DNA of 64,000 bases, from assembly GCA_011523515.1 (NCBI GenBank), contig WTGO01000057.1:31533-95532 (forward strand), given 5' to 3'. Source of the stretch: Chloroflexota bacterium (GTDB taxonomy: Bacteria > Chloroflexota > Anaerolineae > Aggregatilineales > Phototrophicaceae). Below are positions 1 to 9,077 of this stretch, in pieces (position 1 is the first letter of the stretch; each line of letters begins with the position of its first letter). A program made the translations under genes and the position numbers. The notes beneath the pieces were generated by a model, which saw only the letters and a program-made list of their open reading frames with translations, ran no database searches and was not told the origin of the DNA.

Positions 1-1
1 A

Positions 2-457
2 AACTGGATGGGCGACCCGGGCGCCTTCCGCCATATCTTCGTCTGGTCTGGCGTTTGGCAGGATATGGGTTTCAACGCGATCATCTATCTCGCCGTCCTC
101 TCCACCGTCGATCCAGCCCTGCACGAAGCGGCGGTGGTCGATGGCGCCAACCGGCTGCAGCGTATTCGCTATATTGACATCCCCGGAATCTTGCCGACCG
201 CCATGGTCCTGCTGGTTCTGTCCACCGGGCGGGTGCTGGAAGTTGCCTTCGAGAAAGTCTATTTGATGCAGAGCCCGCTGAATCTGGGCGTGGCGGAAGT
301 CATCAATACTTATGTCTATAAGGTCGGCTTGCTGTCGCCGATTCTTGATTTCTCCTATTCAACAGCCATCGGCCTGATGAAGGGCATCGTGGGACTGCTG
401 CTTTTGATCGCGGTTAATCACGCCGCGCGACGCCTGACCGAAAACAGCGCCTGGTAA
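2..457 (+). CDS. Sugar ABC transporter permease, LplB/CUT1 type (5' partial)
   Basis: C-terminal ~150 residues of an inner-membrane permease of the binding-protein-dependent sugar (CUT1) transporter family. The frame is open to the left edge, so the start lies outside the window. The EAA loop that contacts the ATPase is visible (EAAVVDGANRLQRIRYIDIPG, around residues 36-55), followed by hydrophobic segments typical of the last transmembrane helices. It stops 11 bp before the next permease, which belongs to the same family, and a solute-binding protein follows; this is the standard two-permease plus binding-protein layout. The family usually uses a shared MsmK-type ATPase encoded elsewhere, which fits the absence of an ATPase gene here. 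The substrate is inferred to be an oligosaccharide or sugar derivative; it cannot be fixed from the sequence. Confidence 0.9.
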   Translation, partial: NWMGDPGAFRHIFVWSGVWQDMGFNAIIYLAVLSTVDPALHEAAVVDGANRLQRIRYIDIPGILPTAMVLLVLSTGRVLEVAFEKVYLMQSPLNLGVAEVINTYVYKVGLLSPILDFSYSTAIGLMKGIVGLLLLIAVNHAARRLTENSAW

Positions 458-468
458 GGAATTTGCTG

Positions 469-1389
469 ATGGCGTCCATGACCAGCTACGAGAGCAATAT
501 CAACAAGGTCAACGAATCGTCCTTTGACCGCGTTTTCATGATGGGCAACACCGCGTTTCTGTCGATCATCACCGTCATCATTTTGCTGCCGCTGATATTT
601 ATTGTGGCCGCATCCTTCAGCTCCGCCGAAGCGGTAATCGCCGGCCGGGTCACATTGTGGCCGGTCGATTTCAGCCTGCTGGGCTACGAGACCATCTTCG
701 AGCACAAGAAAGTCTGGAACGGCTTTGCCAATTCGCTCTTTTATACCTTCTTCGGCACGATCTTTAATGTGGTGATGACCATCATCGCCGCCTACCCCCT
801 GTCGCGGCAGGACTTAATCGGGCGGCGCGTCATCACCTTCGCTTTCATTTTCACCATGCTCTTCAGTGGCGGCTTGATCCCTACCTTTATGGTCGTGCGT
901 GATCTGGGCTTGCTCAACACGCGCTGGGCCATGATCCTGCCGACGGGCATCGGGCCCTTCAACCTGCTGATTACCATAACCTTTTTCCGCACCACGATTC
1001 CACCCGAGCTGATCGAAGCGGCGCGCATCGACGGCGCCAGCGACTTCCGCACCTTCCGCAGCATCATCCTGCCGCTGGCCCGCCCGATCATCGCCGTGCT
1101 GGCGCTGTTCTATGCCGTCAACACGCACTGGAACACCTATTTTCAGGCGCTCATCTATTTGAAAGATCAGGAGCTCTTTCCGCTGCAAATCGTCCTGCGG
1201 GAAATCTTGATCCAGAATTCGATAGACGCCTCAATGCTGATCGATATTGAAGACTTGGTCGCGCGCGAGGGTCTGCGCGAGCTGTTGAAGTATTCGCTGA
1301 TTGTGGTAGCAAGCGTGCCGGTCATGATCATCTACCCCTTTGTGCAGAAGCATTTCGTCAAAGGCATGATGATCGGCTCGGTAAAATAA
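469..1389 (+). CDS. Sugar ABC transporter permease, LplC/YtcP (CUT1) type
   Basis: Second permease of the sugar importer, 306 residues. Six hydrophobic segments are visible, with the EAA loop in the second half (ELIEAARIDGASDFRTFRSI, contact site for the ATPase). The C-terminal end (VQKHFVKGMMIGSVK) is the usual ending of LplC/AraQ-like permeases. I chose the ATG at 469 because AAGGA lies 8 bp upstream; a TTG two codons earlier (463) has no comparable site. It follows the first permease by 11 bp and precedes the binding protein by 89 bp, so the three are probably co-transcribed. Substrate unknown. Confidence 0.92.
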   Translation: MASMTSYESNINKVNESSFDRVFMMGNTAFLSIITVIILLPLIFIVAASFSSAEAVIAGRVTLWPVDFSLLGYETIFEHKKVWNGFANSLFYTFFGTIFNVVMTIIAAYPLSRQDLIGRRVITFAFIFTMLFSGGLIPTFMVVRDLGLLNTRWAMILPTGIGPFNLLITITFFRTTIPPELIEAARIDGASDFRTFRSIILPLARPIIAVLALFYAVNTHWNTYFQALIYLKDQELFPLQIVLREILIQNSIDASMLIDIEDLVAREGLRELLKYSLIVVASVPVMIIYPFVQKHFVKGMMIGSVK

Positions 1390-1478
1390 GCCAAATGCGC
1401 GCAACCGAAAGGAGTTCGGCTATCGAGTGATTCCATTCACTGTTCAGCATTAGCAAGTTAGACCAGAGAGGAAATGAC

Positions 1479-3140
1479 ATGAGTAAGAGAATACTCGCGC
1501 TGGCGCTGTTTGTACTGGTATTGGCGCTGCCCTTGACCGCTTCAGGACAGGATATGGTATCGGGACCGGGTGAATTCCCTATCGTGGAAGAACCGATCAC
1601 GCTCAACATTCTGATGCTGGGTCACCCGATTGTGGAAGACTTCAACACCAACAGCTTCACTGAATGGTACAGCGAACGCACCGGCATCAACGTCAACTTC
1701 GATATTGGCCCGCCGAACGAAGCCCAAGAAGTGCTCAACCTGACCATCGCCAGCGGCGATCTGCCCGATGTCATCGTCGGCTTCAACGTCGATCCGTCGA
1801 CGCTGGCGCTCTTTGGTCCCCAAGGCCTGTTCCTGCCGCTCAGCGGCCTGATTGAAGAGCATGGGCACTTCATCCATTATGTCTTCGCTGGCTCGCCGCA
1901 GGTGCGCCCGCTGATTACCTCGCCCGATGGCGAAATCTACGGCTTGCCGCAAGTGAATGAATGTTATCACTGCTTCTACTCGCAGCGCGCCTGGATCAAC
2001 TCGGACTGGCTGGAAAACGTGGGCATGGATGTGCCGCAGACAACGGAAGAGTTCGTTGACGTTCTGACGGCTTTCAAAGAGCAAGACGCCAACGGCAACG
2101 GCGACCCCAACGATGAGATTCCGCTGGCGGCCGCCACCACCGGCTGGAATCCAACTATCGATGGATTCCTGATGAATCCCTTCGTTTTCAGCGAATTCAC
2201 CGGACAGAACCCCGGGCCGAACCGCTTCTTTGAAATGAATGACGGCGTGATCTCCCAAAACGTGACCAGCGAGGGTTATCGGGAGGGATTGCGTTATCTG
2301 AAGCGGCTGTTTAGCGCGGGGCTTTTCGGCGAAGAAAGCTTCACCCAGCCGATGGACCAGGTCAAGCAGCAGGTCGAAGGCGGCGACGCCCCGACCATCG
2401 GCGTTGTCGTAGCTGGCGCGCATTCCAATTTCTCCAATATCGGCGGCGACCGCTGGAAGAAGTATGTGGCGGTGCCGGCGCTGGAAGGCCCGACCGGGTT
2501 GCGCCAGGTCCCCTTCAATCCCTGGGGCGTTGGCTCCGGGCAATGTACCATCAACAGCCAGACGGAACACCCGGTGGCGGCTTTCAAGTGGTGCGACGGC
2601 TTGTACGACCGCGAGACGACTTTGCGCTCGGTCTTTGGCATTCCGCAATGGGAAGCGGCTGAAGGCGAAGACGGTCAATGGCGCTGGGCGGAAGAGGGCG
2701 AAGGCGCGCTAGGCGGCGACGAGTTTGAAGCGATCTGGCGCCGCTTGTCGACCTTCGGCACGCTGCAAAATGTCCACTGGGCGCAGCGCGGGCCCAGCTA
2801 CCGCCCCAATCACCTGCGTTTGGGCGAGGTTCGGCGAGAAGATGCCGGCGGTCTGGAAGTCGTGCTGCTTGAGGAGACCCGAGTCGCCTACGAGCCTTAC
2901 GCGCGCAATATCGAGGACCTGATTCCGCCGCTGGCCTTCACCACGGCGCAAGCCGCTGAAGTAACTGAGCTGCGGCTGGGCATCTATGATTTCGTGGCGC
3001 AGATGACGGCCGAATTTGTGCTGGGCCGCCAAGATCTGGATGCGGGCTGGGACAACTTTGTGGCTACGCTCGAAGGCTTGGGCATCGACCGTGTCGCTGA
3101 GATTTATCAGACGGCTTATGATGCGCAGTACGGCGGGTAG
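1479..3140 (+). CDS. Extracellular solute-binding protein of the CUT1 sugar transporter
   Basis: 553-residue secreted binding protein, LplA-like (family 1 solute-binding). The N-terminus is a Sec signal peptide (MSKRILALALFVLVLAL, cleavage near TASGQD); there is no lipobox Cys, so it is predicted to be released or held by its transporter. Family features are the long form (over 500 residues), the segment TIASGDLPDVIVG near residue 93, and a dockerin-like Asp/Asn-rich loop (DANGNGDPNDEIPLA) near residue 200, seen in this subfamily. GAGAGGAAA precedes the ATG by 4-5 bp. It sits just downstream of two permeases and is followed by a hairpin terminator. The ligand is probably an oligosaccharide (inference from family). 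Confidence 0.92.
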   Translation: MSKRILALALFVLVLALPLTASGQDMVSGPGEFPIVEEPITLNILMLGHPIVEDFNTNSFTEWYSERTGINVNFDIGPPNEAQEVLNLTIASGDLPDVIVGFNVDPSTLALFGPQGLFLPLSGLIEEHGHFIHYVFAGSPQVRPLITSPDGEIYGLPQVNECYHCFYSQRAWINSDWLENVGMDVPQTTEEFVDVLTAFKEQDANGNGDPNDEIPLAAATTGWNPTIDGFLMNPFVFSEFTGQNPGPNRFFEMNDGVISQNVTSEGYREGLRYLKRLFSAGLFGEESFTQPMDQVKQQVEGGDAPTIGVVVAGAHSNFSNIGGDRWKKYVAVPALEGPTGLRQVPFNPWGVGSGQCTINSQTEHPVAAFKWCDGLYDRETTLRSVFGIPQWEAAEGEDGQWRWAEEGEGALGGDEFEAIWRRLSTFGTLQNVHWAQRGPSYRPNHLRLGEVRREDAGGLEVVLLEETRVAYEPYARNIEDLIPPLAFTTAQAAEVTELRLGIYDFVAQMTAEFVLGRQDLDAGWDNFVATLEGLGIDRVAEIYQTAYDAQYGG

Positions 3141-3168
3141 ACGAATCGCGCCGCAAAACGCATATATG

Positions 3169-3235
3169 TGGGCGGCCCAAGGACCGACCCTACAGCTTCT
3201 GCGGAAAAAACGGGCGACTCACAGAGCCGCCCCTA
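3169..3235. repeat. Two adjacent palindromic intergenic repeat units
   Basis: Two imperfect palindromes of the form GGGCG-n-CC-AAGG-n-CGCCCCTAC lie side by side (3169-3194 and 3208-3235). A third, better formed unit of the same family is at 38351-38392, and a related hairpin is at 17292-17314. All are intergenic. They look like a dispersed REP/MITE-type element; function unknown. Confidence 0.45.
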
Positions 3236-3258
3236 CGATTCAGGAATTGATGCAACTG

Positions 3259-3287
3259 GAAAGGGTCAGCCGTTGGCTGGCCCTTTT
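3259..3287 (+). terminator. Rho-independent terminator between convergent genes
   Basis: Stem AAAGGGTCAGCC, loop GTT, stem GGCTGGCCCTTTT (one G-T wobble), followed by T-rich sequence. It lies between the binding-protein gene on plus and the FtsX-type gene on minus, and the A/T flanks could serve both directions. Confidence 0.75.
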
Positions 3288-3317
3288 CCTTTCGAGGATA
3301 CGAGGACGGTAGCCGGA

Positions 3318-6182
3318 CTAAATCGTCTCGCCCAGCTTGACCGCCTGGAAGATGCGCATCCGCCGCAGGATCACCAGCAGGATACCCATGATGAGCGCGA
3401 ATGTCGCCAGGAAGAGCGCCACGATCTGCGCGATTTCGCTCCAGGCCATCGTCACCACATAAGGCGGTACCGTGCCTTCAAGGCTGCTGACGAATTGCAT
3501 GAAAGGTATGTAGAGTACGCTGACCAGTATGCCGATGCCCAAGCCAATCGCCAGGCCAATCACGATCAAGAGTCCCAACTCCCAGGCCACCGACAAGATC
3601 ATCGAGCGCTGCGATAAACCGATTGCCCGCAGGATGCCCAGCTCCACATAGCGCCGCCGATACGAGAAAACCGTATACAGCAGGAAGCCGATCATGGTCG
3701 CGATGGACGAGGTGATGAAGCCGATTGACAGCAAGCCGAACAGCCCCTGACGCTCTGGCCGCGATTGCTCGCGGTCGATTCTGCTGCCCGGCTCTTCCAG
3801 CAAGACGCCGGCGGCGCCGCGGTCAAACAGCGCGCGTGTGAATTCGCGGTCATCAAAGTCCGGGCCGATGCGGGCGATGACACGATGCGCCAACTCCAGT
3901 TGAGCTTGTTCGAAGATATAGTCGAGATTGCCCAGGAAGAGCGCGCCGTCGTCCTCCGGATACCAACGCGGGAAGTAATCCAGCGCGCCGACAATCTGCA
4001 GGTTGATCTTGTATTCTTCGCCGGCGCTGCGTATATCTACCTCCAGCAGGTCGCCGATGTCTAGCGCTCGTTCTTCCATGAATTGACGCGAGACCACAAC
4101 CGCATCCGGTTGCAGCGCCAGCGCGTTCGTCAGATAGCCCAAGCGAATCTGCGCGAAGTCGGGCCGCCAAAATATGACGGGACCCAGATCGGCCCGATCA
4201 ATGCCGACGAAGCGTCCCTCGACGCTGCCGGAGGTCAAGCGCGCCTTGGCCGTGTATTCGCCGACGCGTGTCGCGCCTTCAACATGGGGCATCGAGGTGA
4301 ATTCAGAGATGTGCATATAAGCGGGAGGCGCCTCGTTGCCGCCGCCTCCGCCGGGAATGCCGGCTGCTGGGTTTTGGCTGAATACGCGCACGGATAGATC
4401 CGCCGATACGCGATAAAACTGCTGCTCGTAGAGGTAGCGGTCGATGGTGCGGGCGAACGAAGATGTGTAGATGCCCAAGCTGATGGTGCATACCAACAGG
4501 ATCAGCGGCAGGTAATAGGCACCCGGCGCGCGCTCCAGCTGGCGGGTGACGATCAGCAAGCCGACATTGTTGGTCCACTGGATCAACCAGGCCAGCGCCC
4601 GCAGCATCGGCGGCAGAAAACGCAGGATGAACAGCGTCAGCGCAAAGATCGTCAGTGGCGGCAGCAGAAAGACAAAGGGCTGGTCGTAGGCGTCTTCAAT
4701 ATTGCGAGCGCCACCCTCGACATCGATCAGCGCGCCTTGCTGAACGATCTGATAGTAGAAATAGCCGATAAGCGCCAGCAGCAGAATGTTGATACCGAGC
4801 TTCTGCCACAATGGCTTCTCCAGCAAGCGCGACTTGTCCATCTTGTAGCTGATGATGGTGTGGCGGGCGGCGCCGATGGTGGGCACGACGCGGATAAAGA
4901 TGGTGAAAAAAAGCGCCAGGACAATCGTCGAGCCAATGGTGGGCGGCACAGAGACGATAAAGGGATGCCCCCAGCGGAAATCCATGAAACTGCGGGTTGT
5001 GCCGATGAGCTGGGTGAAGGCCAGCGCCAGCGCAAAACCGACGACCAGCGCAATCACGCCCATGATGGCGCCTTCTACAGTGGTCAGTCCGACCACCTGG
5101 AAAGCCGAGGTGCCGCGGCTGCGCAAAACCGCCGTCTCGTTGCGCTGTCCGTCGACGACTAGGCCGACCAGCATGATCAAGAAGACGATCAGCAGGGCGA
5201 CGATGGGAATGCTGAACACGGTCAGCGTCAATGTGAGGACGATGACGACGCGGCGATAAGGCTGCAGCTCTTCCACCGGCGAGGCTTGTATGTAGGTGCC
5301 GGGCAGGTATTGATCGGCGATTTTTTCGGTGTCGTTGTGGCGTCGAATCAGTTCATCGACCCGGCTGGTGTTGACGTTGCTGCCATCGGTGACTAGATAC
5401 CAGACCGCCAGGTTAACCTCCGAATCGGTGTAAGGCGCCAAGCGCGTCCGGAAGGTTTCCTCGTTGACGAGCAAGATGTCTTCAAAGACGTTGGGGCGAT
5501 AGAACCAGTATTCCGAGTCTATATCGAGCGGGCGCCAAACGCCGGCGATGCGAACCGTGGTAATCTGCATCGGGTCGCTCGCGTCCAGTCGCCAGTTGTA
5601 GCCGGTGTATAGCTCGCCGGCCTGCATGCCGAATTCGGAGGCAAAATCTTCGTGAATCATGACATCGATAATGCTGTCGGTCGCCGGTTCGGCGGGCGCC
5701 GGCAGGCTGCCCTCGACCAACTCAACCTGCGCTTCAATGTTTTCCGTCGTTCCGAAGCTGACATAGTCGATCGAGCGGGTTTCATCGCGATAATTGGTCT
5801 CGCCGGAGGGATAAAGACGCAAATTCTGCGTCTCCAGATGCCGTACGATCAACGTACGATTCAAGCCGAGTTCGTCGCCGCCTTTTTCCCGCAGGTAATT
5901 GTCCAGCTCGTAGGTGGCTTCCAGGTTCACCGGCTCGTTCCAGGAGCCGATGTAGCTGAAGAGGAAGGAAAAGGGCGGACGGTTAATGCGGTCGGGACCT
6001 TCGGTGAGCCGATCGGTCAGCACGCGGAAGGCGACCGATTCCGAGTAGATGGGGATGGTGAGCACAAGGGCCACGGCTACCGTCAGGCCGATCAGCGTGG
6101 CCAGGGAAAGCAGCGGCTGCGCCAGCAGCCTCTTGACCGCAACGGCGACAATGGCGCGGGTTCGCAGGGCGCTCCGTTTCAT
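3318..6182 (-). CDS. FtsX/MacB-type ABC transporter permease (954 aa)
   Basis: Large inner-membrane permease of the FtsX/MacB (type VII ABC) superfamily, involved in lipoprotein, toxin or peptide export rather than import. The layout is an N-terminal membrane helix, a ~270-residue periplasmic domain, three helices (about 305-450), another helix pair (about 475-590), a second periplasmic domain of ~200 residues, and three C-terminal helices ending in the FtsX core (ELGILRAIGLSQRSMI near residue 860). This is the duplicated two-FtsX-domain form. Its ATG overlaps the stop of the upstream membrane-fusion gene by 4 bp (ATGA), so the two are translationally coupled. No ABC ATPase gene lies next to the pair, which is unusual for this class; the ATPase must be encoded elsewhere. 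Confidence 0.88.
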   Translation of the reverse strand: MKRSALRTRAIVAVAVKRLLAQPLLSLATLIGLTVAVALVLTIPIYSESVAFRVLTDRLTEGPDRINRPPFSFLFSYIGSWNEPVNLEATYELDNYLREKGGDELGLNRTLIVRHLETQNLRLYPSGETNYRDETRSIDYVSFGTTENIEAQVELVEGSLPAPAEPATDSIIDVMIHEDFASEFGMQAGELYTGYNWRLDASDPMQITTVRIAGVWRPLDIDSEYWFYRPNVFEDILLVNEETFRTRLAPYTDSEVNLAVWYLVTDGSNVNTSRVDELIRRHNDTEKIADQYLPGTYIQASPVEELQPYRRVVIVLTLTLTVFSIPIVALLIVFLIMLVGLVVDGQRNETAVLRSRGTSAFQVVGLTTVEGAIMGVIALVVGFALALAFTQLIGTTRSFMDFRWGHPFIVSVPPTIGSTIVLALFFTIFIRVVPTIGAARHTIISYKMDKSRLLEKPLWQKLGINILLLALIGYFYYQIVQQGALIDVEGGARNIEDAYDQPFVFLLPPLTIFALTLFILRFLPPMLRALAWLIQWTNNVGLLIVTRQLERAPGAYYLPLILLVCTISLGIYTSSFARTIDRYLYEQQFYRVSADLSVRVFSQNPAAGIPGGGGGNEAPPAYMHISEFTSMPHVEGATRVGEYTAKARLTSGSVEGRFVGIDRADLGPVIFWRPDFAQIRLGYLTNALALQPDAVVVSRQFMEERALDIGDLLEVDIRSAGEEYKINLQIVGALDYFPRWYPEDDGALFLGNLDYIFEQAQLELAHRVIARIGPDFDDREFTRALFDRGAAGVLLEEPGSRIDREQSRPERQGLFGLLSIGFITSSIATMIGFLLYTVFSYRRRYVELGILRAIGLSQRSMILSVAWELGLLIVIGLAIGLGIGILVSVLYIPFMQFVSSLEGTVPPYVVTMAWSEIAQIVALFLATFALIMGILLVILRRMRIFQAVKLGETI

Positions 6183-7336
6183 GGGCCGATAACCGTCTGG
6201 CCTTCTTCGGCGCCTTCGAGTATTTCAACGCGGCCGTCGCCTTCCAGGCCCAGGCGCACATCCACGCGCCGCTGTACTCCTTCGTTCTGCACGACGATGA
6301 AGTTGCGCCCGCTGAACTGGCGGATGGCCGATGAGGGCAGCCAGGGCACATCATCGCGCTCTTCGATCAGCACGGTGAAATTCATGCGGTCGCCGACTTT
6401 GAATTCGTCGGCGGGCGGCTGCTCATCAAAGGCCACGTGCACGTAGCCGTCGGTCGCCAAACCATAGGGCGACGGCAGACTGGCGATTGTGCCGCTGTAG
6501 ACATTGCCGGGCACGGCGGCGCGCTTGATCGACAGCGGCATGCCTTCCGCCAATTCGGTCAAGTGCTCGGCACTCATTTCGTCGGTGATTTCCAGTACGC
6601 TCAAATCAGCCACGACAGCAATCGGCTCATAGGCGATCACCGGCTGGCCGGGGTCCGGCTCGAAATATATCAGGCGGCCCGTCATCGGCGATACCAGCGT
6701 GGCGGCTGCGATGGTGGCATTTATTTCGTCGACGCGCTTCTGCGCCCGCGCCACGTCAAAGCGCAGCTGCGGGTCGACGCCATCCGACAGTTCGTCAATG
6801 CCCACTTGCACCAGATCGCGCTGAATCGTGAGCAGGCTGATACTTAGTTCTTCATCGTCGGCAGGCGGATCAGCAGCCTTGGCGATCGCGTGTTCCAGCC
6901 GCAGTTGCGCCATCTGCAGGTTGAGCGCGGCGCGCCGACTGTCGAAGCGCGCCTGACTGTCGGCGCTCTCGTAAATCGAGGTGACGATGGCCAGTTCTTC
7001 TTCCGCCGCCAGCAGCTGGTTTTCCAGGGCAGCGGTATTGAGCCGCGCCAGCACATCGCCTTCGACGACATCGGCGCCGGCCTCGACATAAGTCTCCAGC
7101 ACGCGACCGTCGATGCTGAAGCCGAATTCTTCCGTGACGACCGGCGCGATCCGCCCGAAGAAACGGCGCTCATAGACGATCTTGCCGCGCTCCACCTGGT
7201 AGACAGGTTTGCTGGGCACGACCGGCGTTGGAATAGCGGTCGGCTCGCCCTGCGTAATGGCGTCGCCGAAAGTCGCTTGGGAGGCGCAACCGGTCAACAT
7301 TAGCGCTGCAAACAGCATTAGAAATAGTAAACGCAC
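6179..7336 (-). CDS. HlyD-family membrane-fusion lipoprotein (efflux adaptor)
   Basis: 385-residue periplasmic adaptor of the RND/MacA type. The signal peptide ends in a lipobox (LMLTGC), giving a lipid-anchored Cys near residue 17. The order of parts is a biotinyl/lipoyl-like half (TYVEAGADVVEGDVLARLNT, near 86-105), a coiled-coil hairpin (about 107-210, EEELAIVTSIYESAD onward), the second lipoyl half (ATLVSPMTGRLIYFEPDPGQ near 212), then a beta-barrel and C-terminal domain ending in an EGAEEGQTVI motif. It would link the downstream FtsX-type permease to the exterior. The last codon overlaps the permease start. Cargo unknown. Confidence 0.87.
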   Translation of the reverse strand: MRLLFLMLFAALMLTGCASQATFGDAITQGEPTAIPTPVVPSKPVYQVERGKIVYERRFFGRIAPVVTEEFGFSIDGRVLETYVEAGADVVEGDVLARLNTAALENQLLAAEEELAIVTSIYESADSQARFDSRRAALNLQMAQLRLEHAIAKAADPPADDEELSISLLTIQRDLVQVGIDELSDGVDPQLRFDVARAQKRVDEINATIAAATLVSPMTGRLIYFEPDPGQPVIAYEPIAVVADLSVLEITDEMSAEHLTELAEGMPLSIKRAAVPGNVYSGTIASLPSPYGLATDGYVHVAFDEQPPADEFKVGDRMNFTVLIEERDDVPWLPSSAIRQFSGRNFIVVQNEGVQRRVDVRLGLEGDGRVEILEGAEEGQTVIGP

Positions 7337-7587
7337 GATGAACCTTTCTGGTCTTACGGTTGTCGGCTTCGGCGCGCGGCTAACGAAAAGGCGACCATGC
7401 GCGAAAGCCGTGCTTAAGCAACCGGTTGAATATACAACATTCTCGTCAAGAAACCAGCCGCGACCCGGCAGCGATCACTGGAAATCTCCGCCGGGAGTCG
7501 ACGATGCCGATGTCAGATGGTGGACGCGGGCGGGGCGGCCCGTGTCTTCGCGCAGCGCTGCCGAGAGACGGTCTCAACCTGCGCAGG
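7337..7587. other. Intergenic region, 251 bp
   Basis: Lies between the adaptor start and the stop of trxB, both on minus. Read on minus, TTGACG and TATATT occur upstream of the adaptor, but only 9 bp apart, so they are not a standard promoter pair. I see no convincing gene, RNA or terminator. Confidence 0.4.
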
Positions 7588-8562
7588 TCAGCCGCTGGCA
7601 GCCGGCGCCGCGTCCAATTCTTGCAGCGTTTCTTCGCGCGCCTCAAGCCACTGAATGGCCGCCATGGCCGCCGATGTGCCTTGACCGACCGAGGTGGCCA
7701 CCTGCCGCCAGATCTCGTCTTGAATTTCGCCGGCGGCGAATACACCGTCGACATTGGTGCGATAGCGCTGGTCGGTGATGATATAGCCGTTCTCGTTCAG
7801 GGCGATCTGGTCGCCGAAGACGGCATTGTTGGGGTCGTGGCCGATGAAGATGAACACGCCTTCGGTTGGCTCGATGGTCTCCTCGCCCGTGACGCGGTTC
7901 TTCAAGCGCACGGCGTTGACGCCGCCACCGTTTTCGCCGCCGATGATCTCTTCCACCACGGAGTTCCAGGTGAAGCTGATCTTGTCGTTGTTGAAGGCGC
8001 GCGTCTGCAACTGCACACCGGCGCGCAGCTCGTCGCGCCGATGAATGATGTTGACGCTGGTGGCGAAGCGCGTCAGAAAGATGCCTTCCTCCAGCGCGGA
8101 ATCGCCGCCGCCGACCACCACGATATCCTTGCCGCGGAAGAAGAAGCCGTCGCAGGTGCCGCAGTAGCTGACGCCCGCGCCGATATACGCCTCTTCGCCG
8201 GGCACGCCCAGCTTGCGCGGGTCGGCGCCGATGGTGACGATCACGCTGTCGGCCAGATACTCTTCGCCCATGGTCTTGATGTGGAAGGGCGAGCCGCTGC
8301 TGAAGTCGACGCTCTCCACCAGGTCGAACTCCACTTTGGCGCCGAAGTTCTCGGCATGACCTTTCATGCGCTCGACCAATTCGGGACCGCTCAAACCATC
8401 GGGAAAGCCGGGATAATTCTCGATTTCGTGGGTGATGGCCACTTGGCCGCCCAGTTGCGCCCCGGCGATGACCACTGGCGCCAGCTGCGCGCGGGCGGTA
8501 TAGAGGGCGGCGGTCAAACCTGCCGGGCCCGAACCAATTATGACGACGCGTTCCTTCTTCAT
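7588..8562 (-). CDS. trxB: Thioredoxin-disulfide reductase
   Basis: FAD/NADPH enzyme that reduces oxidised thioredoxin in the cytoplasm; ~324 residues from the chosen start, the normal size. Motifs: N-terminal FAD Rossmann loop GSGPAGLTAALYTARA; NENYPGF-like segment (IENYPGFPDGL); redox-active Cys pair CGTC (near residue 138; CATC is more common in the family); NADPH loop GGGDSALEEG; C-terminal FAD motif (VFAAGEIQD, then VGQGTSAA). The open frame continues 25 codons upstream to 8637, but the conserved protein begins at MKKERVVIIG, and GGGGGT lies ~6 bp before that ATG. Upstream is a palindromic repeat. Monocistronic as far as can be seen. Confidence 0.93.
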   Translation of the reverse strand: MKKERVVIIGSGPAGLTAALYTARAQLAPVVIAGAQLGGQVAITHEIENYPGFPDGLSGPELVERMKGHAENFGAKVEFDLVESVDFSSGSPFHIKTMGEEYLADSVIVTIGADPRKLGVPGEEAYIGAGVSYCGTCDGFFFRGKDIVVVGGGDSALEEGIFLTRFATSVNIIHRRDELRAGVQLQTRAFNNDKISFTWNSVVEEIIGGENGGGVNAVRLKNRVTGEETIEPTEGVFIFIGHDPNNAVFGDQIALNENGYIITDQRYRTNVDGVFAAGEIQDEIWRQVATSVGQGTSAAMAAIQWLEAREETLQELDAAPAASG

Positions 8563-8565
8563 TTG

Positions 8566-8612
8566 CAAACCCCCATCCCCAGCCCTTCCCCCAAAATGAG
8601 GGAAGGGAGCGC
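8566..8612. repeat. Palindromic intergenic repeat (CCCTTCCCCC/GAGGGAAGGG)
   Basis: A C-rich stretch (CCCCATCCCCAGCCCTTC) followed after a short A-rich centre by GAGGGAAGGGAG. The two halves form a hairpin. It lies directly upstream of the trxB start. The element resembles the abundant CCCTCACCCC/GGGGTGAGGG-like intergenic repeats of Anaerolineae (from memory of the group, not searched). Confidence 0.45.
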
Positions 8613-8646
8613 GAATGAAATTGGCTAAGTGACGCAAAGATGCGAT

Positions 8647-8946
8647 CTAAGAAAAAACCGAATGATCAATATCCGTAAAGTCGAAGCCTTCATGCGCGCG
8701 TTCTTGCTGGATCACCGCCACCAGCGCATCAAATTCTTCGCGGCAATCGCCCCAATAATTCATGAATTTCTGCATCTCGGGCCAGATTTCGTTCAGGTCG
8801 GCGCCATTGGCCACTTGTTCAGCCAGCTGCGTGATTTTCTCGCAGCAGTCATTGCAGTCCATCTTGATTAGCGCTTCATCGGCGGGCGCGTTTTCGATGA
8901 AGTCGAAGAGTCGCTCGAGCGGGTCGCCATCGTTTACGTTGGACAT
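8647..8946 (-). CDS. Small acidic protein of unknown function
   Basis: 99 residues, strongly acidic, predicted helical, soluble. A Cys cluster (MDCNDCCEKITQLAEQV, residues 29-45) recalls the Cys-rich helical start of zinc-binding anti-sigma or zf-HC2-like domains, but the H-x3-C-x2-C pattern is absent, so I do not assign it. AGGAG stands 7 bp before the ATG, supporting the start. It is divergent from the methyltransferase gene (132 bp apart) and lies 84 bp upstream of trxB on the same strand. A Cys-containing redox or metal role beside trxB is conceivable but is only inference. Confidence 0.65.
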   Translation of the reverse strand: MSNVNDGDPLERLFDFIENAPADEALIKMDCNDCCEKITQLAEQVANGADLNEIWPEMQKFMNYWGDCREEFDALVAVIQQERAHEGFDFTDIDHSVFS

Positions 8947-9077
8947 GGCGCTGTCTCCTGCTGCTTGTCTTACAGCTAATTGACGAGCGGCTGGCGCGGA
9001 ATCTTACACTGGCTAGGCTAGAATCTGATTTTGATTCGCCGTTATACTTATCACAGTGAGTTTTCGGAAAGGGCGTT

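Noticed and set aside
8566..8612. C/G-run palindrome before trxB as a terminator
   Set aside because: No T-run follows and it sits upstream of the gene it would have to serve; a repeat element is a better description.
7426..8628. Plus-strand 400-residue frame over trxB
   Set aside because: It is antisense to a well-supported trxB; its sequence shows no family pattern.
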